64,000 nt of DNA from Helicostylum pulchrum. Its lineage: Eukaryota > Mucoromycota > Mucoromycetes > Mucorales > Mucoraceae. This document shows positions 57,535 to 64,000 of this stretch, one piece after another; position 1 is the first letter of the stretch; each line of letters begins with the position of its first letter. The notes under the pieces are model-generated. The model did not search any database and was not told the DNA's origin. It saw nothing but the letters and a program-made list of their open reading frames with translations. The stretch covers positions 119,687 to 183,686 of the forward strand of contig JAIXMO010000054.1 in NCBI GenBank assembly GCA_025677825.1, read 5' to 3'. A program made the position numbers and the translations under genes.

Positions 57535-57706
57535 GGGTGAAGAAGAAGAAAAAAAGCTTATATATCTTCTTTTTTTTTTTTTTTACCCCACGGAGAATAT
57601 CCCCCAGGTTTTTTTTTTTTTTTTTTTGCATGAATAGGTTTTTTACATACAACAAATAAAAAAAAACTCTATTTCTTTCTCTCTTCATCTTTTTTTTTTT
57701 TGATCG

Positions 57707-58205
57707 ATGCGACCTAAAGTTTTAATTGCACTATTCTTATTTTTAGTAATGATGGGAGTACTTGGATTCGCACCCATTAAACTAGATCAACAAGTGAATG
57801 ACAAGTTACTTCACTTTGGTATATTTTTTGTATTGGCATGTTTTCTTTATTTCTTATGGAATCTTAATGTAAAAAGGAATTTGATACTCGCCACCAGTAT
57901 GCTATTAATATTGGCGATTGGAAGTGAATTTATACAAGGGTTATTACCTGTAAATGCATATACAATATTATATATACACGTATATTTTATTAATTTTTTT
58001 TCTTTCTTTCTTTCTCTCTCAGTATCGTAGTTTTGATGTACAAGATATAATAGCTAATTTAACTGGTGGTATCACAGGAATTATAGTATCTTCTTTAATT
58101 GATTATTGTATCGATATTAAAAGAGAAAATAAGCGTAGATTTGGTGGTAAACGAGAAGCAGAATACCAAAGTGCTTTAATGGAAGAAGAAAGTTTTAGTT
58201 TATAA
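57707..58205 (+). CDS. VanZ-like membrane protein
   Basis: Two exons join in phase at LLP|YRSFDVQD across an intron with GTAAAT and CTCAG ends (57952-58021). The protein has about four TM helices (VLIALFLFLVMMGVLGFAPI, LLHFGIFFVLACFLYFLWNL, LILATSMLLILAIGSEFIQG, IIANLTGGITGIIVSSLIDY). The motifs DKLLHFGIFF and SEFIQG...RSFDVQDIIANLTG are the VanZ-like core. In fungi this small family is membrane-bound with no known activity. The tail is charged. The function is unknown. Confidence 0.82.
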
Positions 58206-58351
58206 AAATATATAGAGTATCTTTTTTTTATTTATTTATTTATATGTATATTTTTTTTTTAAGGGGAGAGGAAAAAAAGGAGAGAGTGTCATAGGGAGGG
58301 AGAGAATGTTTTAAACAAACTTAAAAATTAAGCTTTTTGACTGGATATATT

Positions 58352-61300
58352 TTAAAAGACAATATGAGATGCTACAATACGCTGTAATTCCTATTTAAAA
58401 AAGAAAAATTAGTATTATTGTAAATAAAGGTTAAACGGGGGGGGGGGATAATATTTTACCTCATCATCTACGGATTGTTGTGGTTGTAATTGAACAGAAG
58501 GTACAACAGCTACGGGAACTTCATGCTTGGCACCCAAGATACGTTTTGCCATTGATAACGGAGACTCTTCTTCTACAACAGGTTGAGGTAAAGGAGTTAA
58601 AGGTGGAGAGATGGGTTTTAATTCTTCAGTTTCTTCATTAGAAGAAGGAGTCAACAGTAAAGATCTTGCCATAGCTAAAGCTGCACTTGTACTTTCATCT
58701 GTTTCTTCTTCACTATTAGTATTAGTAGTAGTACTAGTAGCACTAGTACCAGTAGTAGCAGTAGTAGTGTTATTATTGTTATTATTAAAAGATGTACTGC
58801 TGGTAGTACTAATAGGTAATGGTGGAATTTCTTTTTTGGTTCTTTGCACCTGTTGCCTGACAGCAAAAGAACTTTGAGGTCTATTCCAAGGATGAAACTC
58901 ATACCCTCCTTCTTCTTCCCATTTAGTGTTTTCTTTGGTCGTTAAGAAATCAACACCATGAGCTACCAGTAAAAATAAATCGTCTAAATCTTGACCGTTA
59001 TTAGTAGGCATAGGATGAAGTGATCTATCTTCTTTGGTGGAGGGCGTGGTACAAGGTGTTGCGGTTATAGTAGTAGTATTTGAAATACTAGATGATTTAT
59101 TCCTTAATGGGTTTTTGGTTGGGATACTGGTGATCACAGGAGGAAGCGCCTTGTTTGCAATAGCCGAATTTAATACAGTTGGTGAAGGAGTAACAGGAGT
59201 TGAGACTGGTGATACATGAACCATTTGTTGTTGCTGTTGTATGCTTTGCTGCTGTATGTTTTGTTGCTGCTGTATGTTTTGTTGCTGCTGTTGTTGTTGT
59301 GGTGTTGTAACAGGTTGACTATTCATCCACAAGGCGTATTGAGTTTGAATATCTTCTGCAGCAGTTGGATCGATATCGGTACTAATTAAATTCTTGGATT
59401 TATCAATTTCATTATCTGAATCATCCGACTCATCCAAGGTGATACCTTTTTTGGCGACGGCAATATCTTCAGAGGTAACTGAAGAAGTTGAAGAAGTACT
59501 AGAGGAAGAAGAAACAGAAGATACAGTAGACAACCTCTTGTTTGTTGTAACGACAGAAGCAACAACCAAGGAAGCAGCTGAAGGATCATTTAAAGTAGTA
59601 GTTTCACTTGGCCTACGTGACATGGAAGTAGGTGTATTCACTTCCAATATTAATTTACTTTCGCCGTGTAATTGTTGACTACCTTGACGAGATTTACTTG
59701 TGATAGAACGCGGAGTACCAGGTGTGGGAGGTAATGGGGTAGAAGGAGCAGACACGAAACTTATATCAGAAGGAGAATCTAAAGTAGGGTAAGTTGTATT
59801 AATTGCTGTTAGTTGTGGTGGTGATTGTTGCTGCTGTTGTTGTTGTTGTTGTTGTTGTGGAACAGATTTTTTTGTAGTACTGCTTCCCCAGCCAACAAAT
59901 CTTTTAAATTGTTGCTTTAAAGTTTCCTTCTTTTTTTCATTATTAGTTGATCTTGTCATGATAGAAGAAGAAGAGGTTGGAGTGAGTTCAACAATATTTT
60001 CCATAGTAGTAGCAGTATTATTATTAGTAGTAGTAATAGTAGTGTTGTCTTCTTGAAAAGATTGAGAAGAAGAAGAAGAAGGTGGTTTGTTGTTGTTGAT
60101 TGTATTATTTAAAGATGATTTTCGTTCCTGATTATTAGTTGAACTGGATGGTCTCCTGTTATTATGATTTTCCTCCGCAAAACGTGGTGGGGGTAAAGGA
60201 TCCAGTAAAGTACTTATAGCACTTGGACGACGTTCCATAGATTTAGGGGTATCCATCAGTATATCAAGAATACTTGGTCTTCTATCTTCTGATACTATAT
60301 CATCTTCTAACAAACTTGTTGATAATTGACTTGGTAATGATTTATCAGTTGTATTAATATCATTACTATTACTATTATCATTTCCTTTTTGTGAATGCCT
60401 TTGTTTTTGTGATTGTTTAATAATAGATCCTGCTTTTCTTAATACAAATAATAAATCACTTGTAATAGTTGTTGTAGTTGAATATTCAAGTAATACATTT
60501 GACATGAGTTCATTTGGATTTAATTCAGTTTCTATTATTAACTTTTTGTGTTAATTCTATAATTATAACATACAACAACAACAAAAAAGTCGTATATTTA
60601 TCTTTTTTATTATTTCTCCTAATTATACCTTTATTACTACTCCGTAAAGACATTCTGTATTTGCCTAATTGCCTATCCCCTTGTGAAATACCATAATCAT
60701 CTGCTTCAGCATCTGGAACGTGAAACTTTTCTAGTGAAAGATTAATAACAGTACCAATCTTGTAATCTTTTTTAACAGGTATGATTTTATCTATTCTATC
60801 AATTTCCGATTTTTGCTCTTGTCGTTTCTTGTTTTTTTTCGTTTTCGTCTTGACTTCATCAGGATAAAGTGATACTTTAATATAGATTAATCCTTCTCTT
60901 TCAACTGCTCGTTTAATACGTCGATGCAAATAAATTCGTATAACTGAGTCTTCATCATAAGATGTTTGTTCATAATTACTAAAACTACTGGATCTTGGTC
61001 TGCGAGAAGATGTAGACGATATTGATTGTTGTGAGATACGTCTGATATGTGAAAGTGAAGGCATAGGTGTTGTCAACGAATCAGTTAAAGTCTTGAAGAT
61101 TGAAAATGGTTTATCTTGTGAAGATAAAATATATTCATCACCATCCATCCCTTGTACTGCTAAATAATATTCTATCGTCGTATCTTCAGAACTTTCTAAA
61201 TTCATACCAAATTTATCAACTGCAATCTTTAACAATTCTTCGGCTGCAGTACTGACAAGTATAGGAAACGTATGAAATAATGGTCCCTGACCGATATTAC

Positions 61301-62192
61301 CAGCAAATACCCTCAAGTCCATCTTTTCTTCTTCTTGTATACTAGCTGGTTCTGGACTCAATTCTTCCCAATTCTTTTCTTGCCATGTTTCTGCAGGTTC
61401 TTCATCATATTTGATCTCTTGAAATTCATTCGATTTATATACTATAACTTGCTCTTGTTCTTGTTCTACATCTTGTTCTTCTTCTTGTTCTTGTTCTGCT
61501 TCTTCTTCTTCTTCATCGTCCGTGGTTTGATCTTGATCGTTATAAATACCATGTTCATCATCTTCATCTTCATCTAAATCACTTTCTACTTCATAATGAA
61601 ATATCTTTGATAAAGATTCATCACCAATTGTAACTCTACGATTTGGATGTAAAGGATGTGCAGCAGAAATAGGTAAAGGAGCTATATCATGAATAGAAGG
61701 TGAAGTGATTTCGACATTGCGATGTTTATTCAATCTAGCTAAACGTTCATATGGTGTCTATTTTTTTTTATTTATTTTTTAATTAAAATAAATAAAGTAT
61801 GTACAAATAATAACGCGTACCTCAATATTTTCTGCCGGAATATAACCGACTTCACGTGTCTTTAGTACTTCAACTAACCACCAATAAATATTTGTATCTT
61901 CCATCAAGATTAAAGCATCGCCTTTTACAACCGAAGCTTGACCTTCTACAGTTGCAACAAATGTATGAAGCGCGTATACCAAATCAAAATTAATGTTTTC
62001 ATCAGGTATACTAGGTGAAGAAGACATGGATGATGTATCTTCAATCATCAATTCGTCGTCTTCGTCATCTTCTTCGTCGTCTTCTTCGTCGTGATCGTAA
62101 CCGCCGTGTTCTGACTGCCACATAAGTTGCTCTTCTTCATCAATTTCTTCAAGTTTTCCTGAACAAGCAGCATAGTATTTAGTTGTTGCCAT
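58352..62192 (-). CDS. SH3 and Ras-association domain scaffold protein
   Basis: Four exons start at ATG 62192-62190 (MATTKYYAACSGKLEEIDEE). An acidic region precedes an SH3 domain (ALHTFVATVEGQASVVKGDA, IYWWLVEVLKTREVGYIPAE). The joined exons then read NIETPYERLARLNKHRN, a motif next to the SH3 of fungal polarity proteins such as Bud14/Tea4. A Glu-rich run and a Ras-association-like domain follow (LRVFAGNIGQGPLFHTFPIL, SEDTTIEYYLAVQGMDGDEY). The last large exon is low complexity with polyGln runs (59221-59310, 59829-59862) and Ser/Thr tracts. The final exon (ELQRIVASHIVF) is short. About 1,220 residues. The intron at 60505-60590 was placed by frame (SNK|ETELNPNELMSNV). Likely a polarity/Ras-type GTPase scaffold at the cell tip, by domain only. 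Confidence 0.82.
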
Positions 62193-62950
62193 GATTTATA
62201 TATAAAAAAAGGGGGGAGGGGGAGAGTGTGTATGTCGATTATAATAAAAAGGGGTAATTCTTTATAAAAGGAGAATACATAAAATCACTTTTTTCACTAA
62301 AAAAAAAAGAGAGAAAGAAGAAGAGAGAGAGAAAAAAGGGTTTTTTTATTATTATTTTTTCTTTGTTCCAACATAACCCCCATCCCCCTTTATCTCCTTG
62401 TTATTATGACATCAACTGCTACCACATCCTTTTATATTTAATTGTACCATAAGAACGGCTCAATAAGTAATAAAAAAACCGTCTTTTCGCGTGATGATAG
62501 TATATACCGATATTGTTTTTGTCCTCCTTCCTACAAAAAAAAAGATATATATATAGAGAGAGAGAGAGAGCGAGAGAGAGAGATAATCGTTTTATTGTTT
62601 GTACAACTGGGTATAATAAAAGGAGAGGATTCGCTTTTTTTCTTCCATCTCCTTTAAGTATAACATATTTTATTCTTATCTGAAATTTAAAAGTACTATC
62701 AATTTTCTCCACAAATTTTACAAGTAAATGTTTCAAAATACCCTTATTATAATGTCATGAGCTCCAAGTACAGTGTTTCCACTGCCAATTTAAGGATTTA
62801 GTAGTAGATCTTTAGCTTACCTTTTTTTGAAAAAAAAAAAAAAAAAAAAAATAGTTAAAGACGAATGAGAATCTTATAAAGTCTCTTTAGAAAAGAGAAA
62901 CCGTTTACGAGAGGGTGACGTAATAAATATATATGTATATATATATATAG
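62193..62950. other. Promoter and gene-free region with GA microsatellite
   Basis: The leader of the SH3-RA gene (purine- and T-rich) is at the left. A TATA/GAGA microsatellite lies at 62545-62583, a 21-A run at 62831-62851, TGACGTAA near 62916 and a TA repeat near 62928-62950. ORFs at 62419-62736 are shadows of the repeats. Confidence 0.4.
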
Positions 62951-62954
62951 GTTA

Positions 62955-63690
62955 CAGACACCTTCTAAATGCTTGAGGGCAGCCACGGACACTGATTACC
63001 TCCGATGAAAATTTTGAAAATGTTTATTTATGCATTAATACCACTCTGCCACACATCATTCCGCAAGAGAGAATACTATGCAGCCCAACGTATGCTTCAG
63101 TAAAAGATGTTTATTTACACAAATGACAAGTCTGTATTTATAAAATTATTAAATTCGGTCGTAAAACAAATAAAGTTTGACGTACTGTACCTTTGACATT
63201 CTAAATTCCTCAACATAAGCGAGTATAATTTCACCAGATTTTTGCCTGCATTTAAGTTGTTTCCAAAGCACACCAGTATCGCCTGTTTGTACACCATACA
63301 TCTTATTGAGTCTCTGTTGAAAATACCATTTCCGAAAGCTACAATAGGGAAGCTTGTCTTTATTAATTTCAAACTTGCTTGACTTCCAACTTTTCCTGGT
63401 ACTTCCAAGTAAAAAAAAAAAAAAAAATGGATGAGTATACTAATCAACCAAATGGTTTACTATAACCAACTTTTCAGTTTTAGTTTCTTTGGGTTTGTAT
63501 TTAGCTTCTTCAAGCTTCCTTTTTTTTAATTTCTATTCTTTCTAGCATGTTTCCTTTTATTCTTGTTGCACTTCTTAACACTATTTATTAAAATGCTTGA
63601 TACATCATCAGCAGAGAGCCCATCTGATTTGATGAAATTTCCGAAGGTCAATTCTTTCTTATTAATATTTTTCAAATCCTGTAAATTATT
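62955..63690 (-). pseudogene. Decayed TnpB/Fanzor-like (RuvC plus zinc-ribbon) ORF remnant
   Basis: Three frames of the minus strand each carry part of one protein. Order: LTFGNFIKSDGLSADDVSSI (63600s), KLEEAKYKPKETKTEKLVIV (63500s), then PIVAFGNGIFNRDSIR (63340s), then after a one-base shift TGDTGVLWKQLKCRQKSGEI and LAYVEEFRMSKV (63200s), and last LHSILSCGMMCGRVV and GCPQAFRRCL (62960-63090). The layout AFG(D/N)G..., ...EF.TSK..., ..L.C..CG... is that of RuvC-II and zinc-ribbon parts of TnpB/Fanzor nucleases. At least three frameshifts and in-frame stops are present, and the first RuvC Asp was not found. It is inactive. Assignment is by pattern, not by search. Confidence 0.45.
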
Positions 63691-64000
63691 ATATTGCTTA
63701 TAAGAAAAGAATTTGTTAAATAGAGTATGGCTTTAAATTCATCTGTACATGAATACCTTTTTTTAAAAAAACATTAAATATTTTCAGGAACATATTAGGT
63801 TTTATAGAGTAGTCGGAGGGCAACGTTAATCCCGCAAAGGTGGAAAAAGTGTCCGGGTTTATTAGAAATGAACCTCCATTTCAGTGAAGGCACAGGGAAT
63901 AGTGAAAACAGGCGAGAAGTTTGTTCTTTTCCTACTTGTTTTTGCAGAGAGTATAATAAGTCTGGTTTAGAATGAAACGAAAATCTGTGACATTTTTTTG
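63691..64000. other. Right edge, no gene recognised
   Basis: About 300 A/T-rich bases. A few codons of the remnant may continue here on the minus strand (SCTDEFKAILYLTNSFLI), but this is not secure. Confidence 0.3.

Noticed and set aside
58611..59678. Plus-strand and alternate-frame ORFs over the SH3-RA gene
   Set aside because: Shadows of polyGln and Ser/Thr tracts on the minus strand; composition is almost only Val/Leu or Glu.

Overview
This is AT-rich eukaryotic (fungal) nuclear DNA. The genes carry many short GT-AG introns (mostly 50-90 bp, often with CTAA(C/T)-like branch points). A/T homopolymer tracts lie between genes, both strands are used, and the gene content is fungal (ERG25, YAK1, RPN5, TFB2, Rieske protein, DUF1748, Mcp1). 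Low GC, compact introns, a WRKY-like zinc finger, a CEP104 homologue and a decayed TnpB/Fanzor-like ORF together suggest an early-diverging fungus, most likely Mucoromycota (Mucorales-like). That placement is inference; no rRNA or marker gene is present to prove it.

Layout. 1-7.5 kb: end of an unknown gene, a CRIB-domain Cdc42/Rac effector, a CEP104-like TOG/zinc-finger protein, a low-complexity protein and the Rieske iron-sulfur protein. 7.5-15.7 kb: an accessory island with an uncharacterised gene, a three-domain adenylation-carrier-reductase (A-T-R) synthetase, and two families of dispersed non-coding repeats in inverted orientation on either side of it. 15.8-25.1 kb: a dense housekeeping block with RPN5, a mitochondrial rhodanese-persulfide dioxygenase fusion, an AMPK-type glycogen-binding protein, a two-TM protein, MZM1, a coiled-coil protein, a small TM protein and cytochrome oxidase subunit Vb (yeast Cox4). 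26.4-31.5 kb: three secreted or cell-surface genes (mucin-like type I membrane protein, FAS1/GPI protein, glyoxal oxidase). 31.6-39.7 kb: TMEM184-like membrane protein, BTB protein, PC-esterase-like acyltransferase/esterase and an ectonucleotide pyrophosphatase. 39.7-51.8 kb: a sparse region with second and third copies of the dispersed repeats, Mcp1, a 34-residue spliced peptide gene, DUF1748, a WRKY-like transcription factor and several decayed coding fragments. 52.1-62.2 kb: TFB2, ERG25, YAK1, a VanZ-like protein and a large SH3/Ras-association scaffold. The right end holds a frameshifted TnpB/Fanzor-like remnant.

Functional links. Several products act in mitochondria: Rieske protein and its chaperone Mzm1, Cox4/Vb, persulfide dioxygenase, Mcp1 and DUF1748. 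Two respiratory genes (Rieske and Cox4/Vb) have a TGACGTC element close upstream. Polarity and signalling genes (CRIB effector, SH3-RA scaffold, YAK1) are scattered. I see no tRNA, rRNA or CRISPR array. Exon coordinates were read by hand from splice consensus and reading-frame continuity; CDS spans give first to last coding base including introns.
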